Shown here: positions 6,253 to 11,553 of the stretch, one piece after another
Layout of the letters: every line of letters begins with the position of its first letter
How positions within the stretch are numbered: position 1 is the stretch's first letter
Assembly (NCBI GenBank): GCA_031273545.1
Contig: JAISRQ010000019.1
Location: forward strand, 1 to 11,553
Direction of reading: 5' to 3'
DNA from: Holosporales bacterium
GTDB lineage: Bacteria; Pseudomonadota; Alphaproteobacteria; BNTO01
DNA: 11,553 nt
The notes under the pieces: model-generated
What the model was told of the DNA's origin: nothing
What the model saw: the letters and a program-made list of their open reading frames with translations, nothing else
The model's database searches: none
Position numbers and translations under genes: made by a program

Positions 6253-6291
6253 TTCGTTATTAAGGGTTGAGTCATAAGTTAGATACGCATC

Positions 6292-6322
6292 GGAGGCTGG
6301 ACGTTTGCTCTCTGTCGCCTCC
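6292..6322 (-). terminator. Hairpin directly after the symporter stop codon
   Basis: GGAGGC (6292-6297) and GCCTCC (6317-6322) form a six-pair stem around a 19-base loop. Read on the minus strand it follows the symporter TGA (6325-6323) immediately. No U-run follows, so it could be a weak terminator or an RNA 3'-end stabiliser, not a classical intrinsic terminator. Confidence 0.3.
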
Positions 6323-7648
6323 TCACCGCGAAAACCTAAGCTCGTGCCGCAACCTGAATATCCCTATAAGGTTTATCAGCACAATTATCCCGCCTGCGAT
6401 AAACATGACCATGCGCGCGAAGTTTTGATCTAAAAACGAAAACAGTATGAAAGAACAAATCGCGTAAGTTAGATAGATTACAGGCCCTTTTTCAGACAGC
6501 TTTTTCGCAGACTTCATAGCAACCGCCAAATACCCAAGTATCGTTGTTAACCCTGCTAACCCAAACAACAGCGCAATCAGGTGTTTTACGTACGGAACAT
6601 GACCCGACAACGCAGCAACAACCGCGTCAAACCCGTGAGCATGCCCAGCACACCACTGTCCTGTGCTAAGCACAAGCAGCACTGTCAGCGTACAAATGGT
6701 ACAGTCCGTGAACAAAGAGAACATAGCTGTTCGCGCTTGCACAGATGGCGTGGATATCCGCGTCTCTGACTGAATCACGGAGTCATACCCCATGCCAATA
6801 TCCCCAGAGTACACGGCATTAGACATTCCTTGCTGAACCGTATTTACAAACGAGCTCCCAACAAAACCGCCAACCGCAGCGCGTCCTTTGAACGCAGAAG
6901 TAAATACGTCCGCAAACATATCTCCAAAATTTACATGACTTTTGCTAATTACATATATGCATACAACTGTATACACAAGTAAAAATAACGGCATAAGCAC
7001 TGTGCACACCGCAGAAAGCCTGTTCACACCGCCGACAGTTATGTATATGCTCGTTGCGAGTAATACTCCAACTACGACGACTCGTTCTATTCCAAACGCG
7101 TCAACTATTGCATCTTGTACTACTTTAAATTGGTATATTTCTGTCCCATAAATACACATTAATACACAAAATAGTGACGGTATCCACTTGTAAGAAAAGG
7201 CTCTTGCCAAATAATACATTGCTCCGCCATCATATCCGCCAGATTTATTCTTAACGCGATATTTTATTCCTAAGAATATTTCTGCATACTTTACCAGCAT
7301 TCCAACAAAAACGGCGACCCACATCCACAAGAGCCCGCCTGGCCCCCCAATTGATACGGCCGCGACTATGCCTCCAACGTTCCCTACGCCAATGGAGCCT
7401 CCCATGGATGTGAAGTACAGGCGGAATGGCCCAATTCCGCTGTCGTCGTCTGACGTATGCACCGTCTGTCTAAGCGCATTGAATGTTTCAATGGGACTGA
7501 ATATTGTTCGAACTTGAAAAAATCCCGACTTAATCGTTAGATACAACCCGATGGCGAGAATAATGAAGAAATCAACATATTCCCAAAGAGTATCGTTAAT
7601 TACTCCAAGAACAAAAAATATCGAATTAACACAGTCACCAGAACACAT
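6323..7648 (-). CDS. Alanine/glycine:cation symporter family protein (AGCS)
   Basis: Members of this family are inner-membrane carriers that import alanine, glycine or related amino acids with Na+ (or H+). The 441-residue protein is hydrophobic, with about ten membrane segments. Family signatures are visible: TSMGGSIGVGNVGGIVAAV (80-98), GGPGGLLWMWVAVFVGMLVKYAE (101-123, in two parts GGPGGLLWMW and GMLVKYAE), YRVKNKSGGYDGGAMYYL, and SNAVYSGDIGMGYDSVIQSE (the family usually has SNEAGMGS here). That last region is diverged, so the substrate is uncertain. TAGGT lies just upstream of ATG 7648. It is a single-gene unit on the minus strand, with copy 4 of the palindromic repeat beyond its 3' end. 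For an intracellular bacterium, importing host amino acids would be the expected role; that is inference. Confidence 0.9.
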   Translation of the reverse strand: MCSGDCVNSIFFVLGVINDTLWEYVDFFIILAIGLYLTIKSGFFQVRTIFSPIETFNALRQTVHTSDDDSGIGPFRLYFTSMGGSIGVGNVGGIVAAVSIGGPGGLLWMWVAVFVGMLVKYAEIFLGIKYRVKNKSGGYDGGAMYYLARAFSYKWIPSLFCVLMCIYGTEIYQFKVVQDAIVDAFGIERVVVVGVLLATSIYITVGGVNRLSAVCTVLMPLFLLVYTVVCIYVISKSHVNFGDMFADVFTSAFKGRAAVGGFVGSSFVNTVQQGMSNAVYSGDIGMGYDSVIQSETRISTPSVQARTAMFSLFTDCTICTLTVLLVLSTGQWCAGHAHGFDAVVAALSGHVPYVKHLIALLFGLAGLTTILGYLAVAMKSAKKLSEKGPVIYLTYAICSFILFSFLDQNFARMVMFIAGGIIVLINLIGIFRLRHELRFSR

Positions 7649-8052
7649 GATTACCTAACCTCTACACATCCAAACAACTAGAATAAACAGCTACATTTTT
7701 TTTATGATCCGCAAATTACCGTAACACCTGTTTTTATGCTACTCCAAGAGTCTGTCCGTCAAGTAAGTACACAACACGCCCTAGTTAACAGAACTCAAGG
7801 ACAAACGCACCACAGTACCAAGGCGCCCTAATGGGGACGCGGGACAACTCTCTACAAAAGTCGAAAGATTTTTATAGGGAACCGACAATACGAGCAGTGA
7901 TTTTGACGAAAAAATACCACACAAAACTAGCACGCAGACAGGTTATTGCCGCGCCGTGCTATGAGGCGATTTTACCACAGGTTGTTGACATATGCACTTA
8001 ACTAAGTAGTCTTAATTGGGCACGCTATAAGTATGACAAAACCATTCATACA
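7649..8052. other. Non-coding region upstream of the repeat cluster, no gene seen
   Basis: About 400 bases without a supported reading frame. It carries the upstream region of the symporter gene (including a run of eight T at 7696-7703), a consensus -35 TTGACA at 7985-7990 whose -10 partner is weak, and a short palindrome ACTTA-AC-TAAGT (7996-8007). I see no tRNA or known small RNA. A GAAAGATTTTTATAGGGA stretch near 7864-7881 resembles the right end of the palindromic element, but no left end could be aligned. Confidence 0.55.
7985..8031 (+). promoter_or_regulatory. Possible promoter upstream of the repeat cluster and rpsF
   Basis: TTGACA (7985-7990) is a perfect -35 hexamer. At standard spacing the -10 is poor (TAGTCT, 8007-8012); a better -10-like TATAAG (8026-8031) is too far from it but could act with the preceding bases on its own. 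If active, transcription would read through the palindromic repeat cluster toward the ribosomal protein genes about 600 bases downstream. Confidence 0.25.
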
Positions 8053-8134
8053 TTGGGGCTTCAAATTTGCGGACTAGAAAATGAATGATAGTAAGCATTT
8101 GTTTGCACAAAAAAACGCAACCTTTTGGGGAGTG
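8053..8134 (+). repeat. Palindromic repeat element, copy 5 (first of a tandem pair)
   Basis: TTGGGGCTTCAAATTTGCGG aligns with the left end of copy 2, GAATGATAGTAAGCATTTG with its core, and AAACGCAACCTTTTGGGGAG with its right end (CTCGCAATCATTTGGGGAG). The stem is partly decayed (TTGCG/CGCAA remains). The next copy follows immediately in the same orientation. Confidence 0.75.
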
Positions 8135-8137
8135 AAT

Positions 8138-8225
8138 ATATGCCAGGGCTCCCAAAGATTGCGGGCAAAAAAATGGAGAATCGTAAGCGTTTGACTGCCC
8201 CTACTACCCGCAATCATCTAGGGAT
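8138..8225 (+). repeat. Palindromic repeat element, copy 6 (second of a tandem pair)
   Basis: This copy has the best perfect stem: GATTGCGGG (8157-8165) and CCCGCAATC (8207-8215). The core GAGAATCGTAAGCGTTTG matches copy 2 over 13 bases without change, and the right end is ATCTAGGGATTT as in copy 4. It is head-to-tail with copy 5. Confidence 0.8.
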
Positions 8226-8240
8226 TTGGCACGGAGGCCG

Positions 8241-8313
8241 AATGAATGTGGACAGGCTGAAATCGAATACTTTTTGCGTTTTTTTCATCTTTTTTGTAAT
8301 AATCCTCCCGTTT
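8241..8313 (+). repeat. Doubtful decayed copy of the palindromic element
   Basis: TGTGGACAGG, CGAATAC, TTGCGTTTT and GTAATAATCCTCCC occur in the order and spacing expected for the element (compare TGCGGACAAG, GAAGAT, AAGCGTTT and CGTAATCTTTTAGGG in copy 4), but with many differences. It sits between two better copies, which is the main reason to list it. Confidence 0.3.
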
Positions 8314-8437
8314 CTTTCATTATAGCCCTGGCGCGTGAGTCAACGGGGCTTGATTTTATTTACGCAGGTCTGTTATATATTAGATATTGTTCTTTGCTTG
8401 CGAGGCAAGCTGCTAGAGGGATGGCAAGTATACACCA

Positions 8438-8516
8438 ATGGCCCCCAGTGAATGTGGATCGGGAACGGGATAATCTCAAGTGTTTATTCGTTCGGCTGTT
8501 TGCTGTCATTTTGGGA
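8438..8516 (+). repeat. Palindromic repeat element, copy 7 (diverged)
   Basis: ATGGCCCCCAGTGAATGTGG aligns with the left end GGGGCCCCCAAAGATTGCGG of copy 2, CTCAAGTGTTTATTCG with GCAAGCGTTTGTCG of copy 4, and GCTGTCATTTTGGGAC with GCTCGCAATCATTTGGGGAG. A TATAC precedes it, as at copy 2. The arms no longer pair well. Confidence 0.5.
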
Positions 8517-8618
8517 CGTGTGTGTCGTGTAAAATATCGAGTGCTTGTATTCAATAAGTGTTTGTATTTTCGCGTTGCGCTGTTACGTGTCCATCGCTAG
8601 TATCCAGAAAGGAGTGTT

Positions 8619-9011
8619 ATGAATAAGTTTTATGAGATTGTAATAATAGTTCGACAAGATGCCACGTCCAACCTTGTCGAAGCGATTGCTGCTAGTGTCA
8701 GCAAAATCGTAAAAGATTCTGGTGGCGATATTACCAAGACAGAGTTTTGTGGCTTGCGCTCGTTTGCATACCCGATTAAGAAAAGCAAAAAAGGGCACTA
8801 CGTCCTTCTTAATGCGGTGTGTGACGGAAGCATCATTCACGAGATAGATCGGCAGTTGCGCATAAACGAAGATGTCGTTAGGCACCTTAGCGTTCGTGTA
8901 GAGGCGTTGGATAGTAACCCGTCTGCCCTGATGCAAAGCCGCCACTATAGAGAAAGTTTCTCAGAGGACGATGTTGCAGTCGAGCCTCTTCCAGCAGTTG
9001 TAACAGAGTAG
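8619..9011 (+). CDS. rpsF: Small ribosomal subunit protein bS6
   Basis: bS6 binds with bS18 to the platform of the 30S subunit, on 16S rRNA. The N-terminal MNKFYEIVIIVRQDA and the GLRSFAYPIKKSKKGHYVLLN segment (residues about 46-66) are typical of the family, followed by HEIDRQLRINEDVVRHLSV. The length of 130 residues is usual for alphaproteobacteria, with an acidic variable tail. The start is decided by a strong AAAGGAG six bases before the ATG. It is the first gene of the plus-strand ribosomal cluster; rpsR follows after 7 bases, so the two are surely cotranscribed, matching their pairwise binding in the ribosome. Confidence 0.96.
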   Translation: MNKFYEIVIIVRQDATSNLVEAIAASVSKIVKDSGGDITKTEFCGLRSFAYPIKKSKKGHYVLLNAVCDGSIIHEIDRQLRINEDVVRHLSVRVEALDSNPSALMQSRHYRESFSEDDVAVEPLPAVVTE

Positions 9012-9018
9012 GTGAAGT

Positions 9019-9399
9019 ATGGCTGAATTTGTAAAGAAGTCTCCAACCGAAGCTTCTGCAGAGCGAGGGGCAGACCGTCCCGAGAGAAGTGATGGATTCC
9101 GGAGCGATAGAGGATATAATAGCGACCGTGGAGAGCGCGGCGAGAGAGGTGAGCGTTTTGAACGGAACGACAGCTTTCGCAGGCAACAAGTATTTCGCAA
9201 GCGCAACTGCCCGTTTACTGGCCCAGGGGCGTATATAATCGACTATAAAGACGTGAAAGTCTTGTCCCGTTTTTTGTCGGATCGTGGAAAAATTCTACCA
9301 AGCAGAGTGACATCCGTTTGTCTGAAGAAGCAACGAGAACTTGCATTAGCCATTAAGCGAGCAAGATTTTTGGCGTTGCTACCATACGTTAATGACTAA
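9019..9399 (+). CDS. rpsR: Small ribosomal subunit protein bS18 with a disordered N-terminal extension
   Basis: bS18 is the 30S platform partner of bS6. Residues about 56-126 are a normal bS18: RKRNCPFTGPGAYIIDYKDV, then LSRFLSDRGKILPSRVTSV, then QRELALAIKRARFLALLPY. In front lies an extra stretch of about 50 residues, low in hydrophobics and rich in Arg, Glu, Asp, Gly and Ser, including GERGERGER (residues 38-46, DNA about 9130-9156). Family members are usually 75-95 residues; this one is 126. The start is supported by GTAGGTGA overlapping the end of rpsF and by the 7-base gap, so the extension is truly in the reading frame. The extension is probably disordered on the ribosome surface. No internal ATG lies before the conserved core. 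Confidence 0.95.
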   Translation: MAEFVKKSPTEASAERGADRPERSDGFRSDRGYNSDRGERGERGERFERNDSFRRQQVFRKRNCPFTGPGAYIIDYKDVKVLSRFLSDRGKILPSRVTSVCLKKQRELALAIKRARFLALLPYVND

Positions 9400-9419
9400 T
9401 GCTTTGAGAGAGAATGAAT

Positions 9420-9734
9420 ATGTTCGCTATAATAAAAACAGGCGGCCAACAGTACCGCGTATCTGAAGGCAGCGTAATTAAGGCCGAACGATTGGCTGGG
9501 GAAAGCGGCGACACCGTAAACATAACGGATGTCCTTATGCTTTCTGACGGAGATCAGGTCAATATAGGCAATCCAACTGTGGCTGGGGTCGTTGTTCAGG
9601 CTGAAATAGTAAAACAAGCCAGAACGCCGAAAGTTATTGTGTTCAAGAAAACTCGCAGGCACAATTACAGAAGGAAGAGGGGACACAGGCAAAATGTGTC
9701 TATACTCAAGATTACAGGAATTGTAGTTGGTTGA
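9420..9734 (+). CDS. rplU: Large ribosomal subunit protein bL21
   Basis: bL21 binds 23S rRNA in the 50S subunit. MFAIIKTGGQQYRVSEGSVI is the typical N-terminus, and KTRRHNYRRKRGHRQNVSIL the typical basic C-terminal signature, so the protein (104 residues) is complete. Two in-frame ATGs exist, at 9414 and 9420; 9420 matches the usual MFA start and stands about 7 bases from a GAGAGAGA ribosome binding site. It follows rpsR by 20 bases, an unusual place: rplI normally follows rpsR, while rplU-rpmA usually forms its own unit near obgE. Confidence 0.95.
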   Translation: MFAIIKTGGQQYRVSEGSVIKAERLAGESGDTVNITDVLMLSDGDQVNIGNPTVAGVVVQAEIVKQARTPKVIVFKKTRRHNYRRKRGHRQNVSILKITGIVVG

Positions 9735-9777
9735 TTGGGCTTTGTAGCATCCGAAGGGATGAGATCAGGAGAGAAAA

Positions 9778-10029
9778 ATGGCAACTAAAAAAGCGGGCGG
9801 AAGTTCCAGAAATGGGCGAGACTCCGCCGGGCGCCGTTTGGGCGTGAAAAAATTTGGAGGAGAGCGTATCTTGGCTGGCGGGATAATTGTCCGGCAGCGC
9901 GGTACGAAGTTTTATCCAGGCAGGAACGTTGGTATGGGGAGGGACCACACTTTGTTTGCGAAAGCTGATGGCGTGGTGTCTTTTTCTGTTGGGGCTAAGG
10001 ATCGGTCATTCGTTCATGTGGGCGAGTAG
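9778..10029 (+). CDS. rpmA: Large ribosomal subunit protein bL27
   Basis: bL27 sits by the peptidyl transferase centre, its N-terminal tail reaching toward the tRNA acceptor ends. The signature KKAGGSSRNGRDSAGRRLGV (residues 4-23) is clear, followed by GGERILAGGIIVRQRGTKFYPG and the GMGRDHTLFAKADGVV segment. The second codon gives MATKKAGG, where many species have MAHKKAGG; there is no N-terminal extension of the type that needs cleavage in Firmicutes. The length of 83 residues is usual. AGGAGAG lies just upstream of the ATG. It follows rplU after 43 bases and keeps the usual rplU-rpmA pairing, but no obgE follows. Confidence 0.96.
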   Translation: MATKKAGGSSRNGRDSAGRRLGVKKFGGERILAGGIIVRQRGTKFYPGRNVGMGRDHTLFAKADGVVSFSVGAKDRSFVHVGE

Positions 10030-10207
10030 TTCGCAGGGCCAAGTAGAATATTTTCCCTACGACCGAGTCAGGCGAGGAGGCGAAGATATGTCCCGCTAGG
10101 TCAGACAGGAATGTGGTCTGCTAGGTCAGACGGAAGGTAGCCCGGCCAAACGAAAAATAGGCTTTAGTTTGGGTGTTTCGTTTGTGGAGATTGTTTGAAT
10201 TATATTA
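10030..10207 (+). other. Structured spacer between rpmA and tRNA-Val
   Basis: No gene is seen here. GCTAGGTCAGAC occurs twice, at 10095 and 10120, and with GTCTG (10116-10120) it can form either of two small hairpins. Further on, CAAACGAAA (10147-10155) pairs with TTTCGTTTG (10176-10184), while the overlapping CCAAAC (10146-10151) can instead pair with GTTTGG (10167-10172). No U-run follows. The stretch may be a processing or attenuation region within the transcript. Confidence 0.4.
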
Positions 10208-10282
10208 GGTCACGTAGCTCAGCGGTAGAGCACTGCGTTCACATCGCAGGTGTCACAGGTTCGATCCCTGTCGTGACCACCA
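10208..10282 (+). tRNA. tRNA-Val(CAC)
   Basis: A complete cloverleaf can be drawn: acceptor stem GGTCACG/CGTGACC, D-arm with AGCTCAGCGGTAGAGC, anticodon stem CTGCG/CGCAG with loop TTCACAT (anticodon CAC, reading GUG), T-arm ACAGG-TTCGATC-CCTGT, discriminator A and an encoded CCA end. It lies on the same strand as the ribosomal protein genes, between rpmA and rplI, so it may be cut out of a shared transcript. Confidence 0.96.
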
Positions 10283-10425
10283 TGTATTTTGAGCAAGAGC
10301 TTGTACGCATGCTCGTTGGACTTGAAAGTTTTGCAAGAAGAAGTGCGGCGCAACCGGAGTGTATTCGGACGTAAAGGATTAGAACATATTAGTGAAGTGT
10401 TGAGCCTTCAAATGGAGGAAAGTAA
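10283..10425 (+). other. Spacer between tRNA-Val and rplI
   Basis: No gene is seen. A GAGCA/TGCTC inverted repeat (about 10291-10314) just after the tRNA could be a processing hairpin. No terminator with a U-run and no clear promoter were found, so read-through from the tRNA into rplI is plausible. Confidence 0.4.
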
Positions 10426-10941
10426 ATGAAAGTTATATTGCTTAGCAGAGTTGAGAATTTAGGCTCAATAGGGAATGTTGTTTCCGTCAAAGACGGATAT
10501 GCCAGAAATTTCCTTTTGCCTAAGAAAAAGGCGTTACGAGCCTCCAAATCGAACCTGGAGTACCTGGAAAAGCAGCGTACAGTGTTTGAAGCGGAGAACT
10601 TAAAAAAGAAGAATGAAGCAGAAGAGATTGCTGCGCGTATGGACAACGTGCTGGTTAGTTTAATCAGACAGGCTGGAGAAGCGGGCAATTTGTTTGGTTC
10701 CGTTCGAAGCGCAGATATTGCAGAGGCGGTGGGACAAGCGGGTTATAAGATCCACAAGTCGCAAGTGTGCATAAAAACCCCGATAAAGATGTTGGGACTA
10801 CACACTGTGAAGGTAGAGCTTCACCCGGAGGTGCATGTGGACGTAAAGGTTAACGTGGCGCAAACAGCGGAAGAAGCTGAGGCGCAATTGGTTGCGTATG
10901 CGGAAAGCAATGTCGTCGCCCCAGTAGCTGTTGCGGAATGA
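10426..10941 (+). CDS. rplI: Large ribosomal subunit protein bL9
   Basis: bL9 has two globular rRNA-binding domains joined by a long helix and projects from the base of the L1 stalk of the 50S subunit. The N-terminal domain is clear: MKVILLSRVENLGSIGNVV and VKDGYARNFLLPKKKA (residues 22-37, the family signature). The connecting helix follows (about 41-75, Glu/Lys-rich), then the C-terminal domain with LFGSVRSADIAEAV and HPEVHVDVKVNV. At 171 residues it has a normal alphaproteobacterial length plus a short Ala/Val-rich tail. GGAGGA stands 6 bases before the ATG. Its stop overlaps the polA start (ATGA), so translation of the two is probably coupled. Confidence 0.96.
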   Translation: MKVILLSRVENLGSIGNVVSVKDGYARNFLLPKKKALRASKSNLEYLEKQRTVFEAENLKKKNEAEEIAARMDNVLVSLIRQAGEAGNLFGSVRSADIAEAVGQAGYKIHKSQVCIKTPIKMLGLHTVKVELHPEVHVDVKVNVAQTAEEAEAQLVAYAESNVVAPVAVAE

Positions 10942-11553
10942 GCGTTTTATATTTAATTGACGTTTCTGGGTTTATTTTTCGTGCGTTTTACGCGTTGCCG
11001 GCACTAACTAGGGCGGATGGGGAGCCTATTGGTGCGGTATACGGGTTTTGTAGCATGTTGATGAAGCTGAGGAACGTCATTTCTTTTGGCACGCCACCAA
11101 TGAATCAACTTGAGGGCGAAGACAAATCCGACCCATCCAAAGACATCATCCTTTGGGCTGGGGTGTTCGATGTTTCTCGCCAGACATTTCGCAGCGAAAT
11201 CTGTCCAACGTATAAGGCGAATAGAAAGCAGACGCCACACGAATTAATATCCCAGTTCGGATTAATTCGCGAAGCATGTACTGTGTTTGGCTGTGCTGTT
11301 AAGGAAATGCAAAATTATGAGGCGGACGACGTAATTGCTAGCTACGCAAGGAAGGCTCAGGAGCAAGGCATTTCTGTGGTGATCGTATCGTCTGACAAGG
11401 ACTTGATGCAGCTATACAGGCCTGGGGTCAGCATATATGATCCTATGAAGTCGGTTTGGATAACGGAAGCGCATATTTACGAAAAATTCGGTGTAAAGCC
11501 AAGTAAAGTCGTTGAGGTGCAAGCACTGGCGGGAGATCCAACGGATGGGGTTG
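10938..11553 (+). CDS. polA: DNA polymerase I, N-terminal 5'-3' exonuclease part (3' end beyond window)
   Basis: PolA fills gaps and removes RNA primers at Okazaki fragments and acts in excision repair. The 205 codons present cover the flap-endonuclease domain: YLIDVSGFIFRAFYALPAL (metal-binding Asp8), GAVYGF, VFDVSRQTFR, YKANR, YEADD (acidic metal ligands), VSSDKDLMQLY and QALAGDPTDGV, where relatives usually have GDxxDN at the last motif. The wording of the VVEVQALAGD segment is typical of alphaproteobacteria. A hydrophilic stretch (about residues 51-67, NQLEGEDKSDPSKD within it) is longer than in E. coli. The polymerase domain lies beyond the right edge. The ATG at 10938 overlaps the rplI stop by four bases, and no separate promoter is visible, so polA appears to be transcribed and translated with rplI. 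Confidence 0.95.
   Translation, partial: MSVLYLIDVSGFIFRAFYALPALTRADGEPIGAVYGFCSMLMKLRNVISFGTPPMNQLEGEDKSDPSKDIILWAGVFDVSRQTFRSEICPTYKANRKQTPHELISQFGLIREACTVFGCAVKEMQNYEADDVIASYARKAQEQGISVVIVSSDKDLMQLYRPGVSIYDPMKSVWITEAHIYEKFGVKPSKVVEVQALAGDPTDGV

Larger units (their letters stand above)
8227..8618. other. Region before rpsF with decayed repeat copies, no convincing gene
   Basis: A plus-strand frame is open across most of this stretch (TTG 8226 to 8600), but it starts inside a repeat, has no ribosome binding site, and its translation resembles nothing I know, so I do not call it a gene. Diverged palindromic elements occupy 8438-8516 and perhaps 8241-8313. The rest is probably the leader of the ribosomal protein transcript; no strong promoter was found. 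Confidence 0.5.

Noticed and set aside
7773..7882. Possible further palindromic element (GGACAAACGC plus GAAAGATTTTTATAGGGA)
   Set aside because: Only two short pieces match, their spacing and order do not fit, and no left arm can be aligned.
7999..8016. CtrA-like TTAA ... TTAA motif
   Set aside because: The spacer is ten bases, not the seven of the CtrA consensus, and the target genes would be unusual.
8125..8325. Plus-strand 66-codon frame with a hydrophobic C-terminus
   Set aside because: It starts with a TTG inside one repeat copy, runs through the next, has no ribosome binding site, and its N-terminal part is simply translated repeat.
8226..8600. Plus-strand 124-codon frame just upstream of rpsF
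   Set aside because: TTG start without a ribosome binding site; overlaps diverged repeat copies; composition is not protein-like and no family is recognised.
1..11553. CRISPR array, transposase, integrase, toxin-antitoxin or phage genes
   Set aside because: Looked for on both strands; no regularly spaced identical repeats and no such protein signatures were seen.

Overview
The window looks like a piece of a reduced, host-associated alphaproteobacterial chromosome, most likely Rickettsiales or a similar intracellular lineage. The grounds are the alphaproteobacterial character of the PolA N-terminus, an AGCS-type amino-acid symporter, a NADH dehydrogenase subunit C gene standing apart from other nuo genes, long non-coding stretches, and one-gene transcription units. 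I cannot assign a genus from sequence alone.

Layout. From the left edge to about 7.65 kb the genes alternate strand one by one: an exported protein of unknown family cut by the edge (-), an AlkD-type DNA repair glycosylase (+), nuoC (-), an unknown membrane-anchored or secreted protein with acidic 11-residue repeats (+), undecaprenyl-diphosphatase with a large insertion (-), dUTPase (+), and a sodium:alanine-type symporter (-). After about 970 bp without a convincing gene comes a plus-strand ribosomal protein cluster: rpsF-rpsR-rplU-rpmA, a tRNA-Val(CAC) gene, rplI, and the 5' part of polA, which overlaps the rplI stop codon and runs off the right edge.

The most notable content is a family of short (about 80-100 bp) imperfect palindromic elements. 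I can align six copies with good confidence (1787-1870 reversed, 2727-2826, 3681-3764, 6170-6252, and a tandem pair at 8053-8134 and 8138-8225), one diverged copy (8438-8516), one doubtful copy (8241-8313) and a solo end (3529-3556). The core reads roughly GATTGCGGGC, an A-rich stretch, AATCGTAAGCGTTTG, a variable loop, and a right arm that pairs with the left. The copies resemble Rickettsia palindromic elements in size and behaviour: one lies in frame inside the N-terminal part of the unknown exported protein, one supplies the last ~16 codons of alkD, and one sits immediately upstream of the alkD start and seems to provide its ribosome binding site. The alkD gene is therefore bracketed by inverted copies.

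Several conserved proteins carry lineage-specific hydrophilic additions: a disordered Arg/Gly/Glu-rich N-terminus on S18, about 95 extra residues in UppP, about 36 in AlkD and about 20 in PolA. Functionally, the window combines translation (S6, S18, L21, L27, L9, tRNA-Val), DNA maintenance (PolA, dUTPase, AlkD), respiration (NuoC), lipid-carrier recycling for the envelope (UppP), amino-acid import, and two candidate exported proteins of unknown role.
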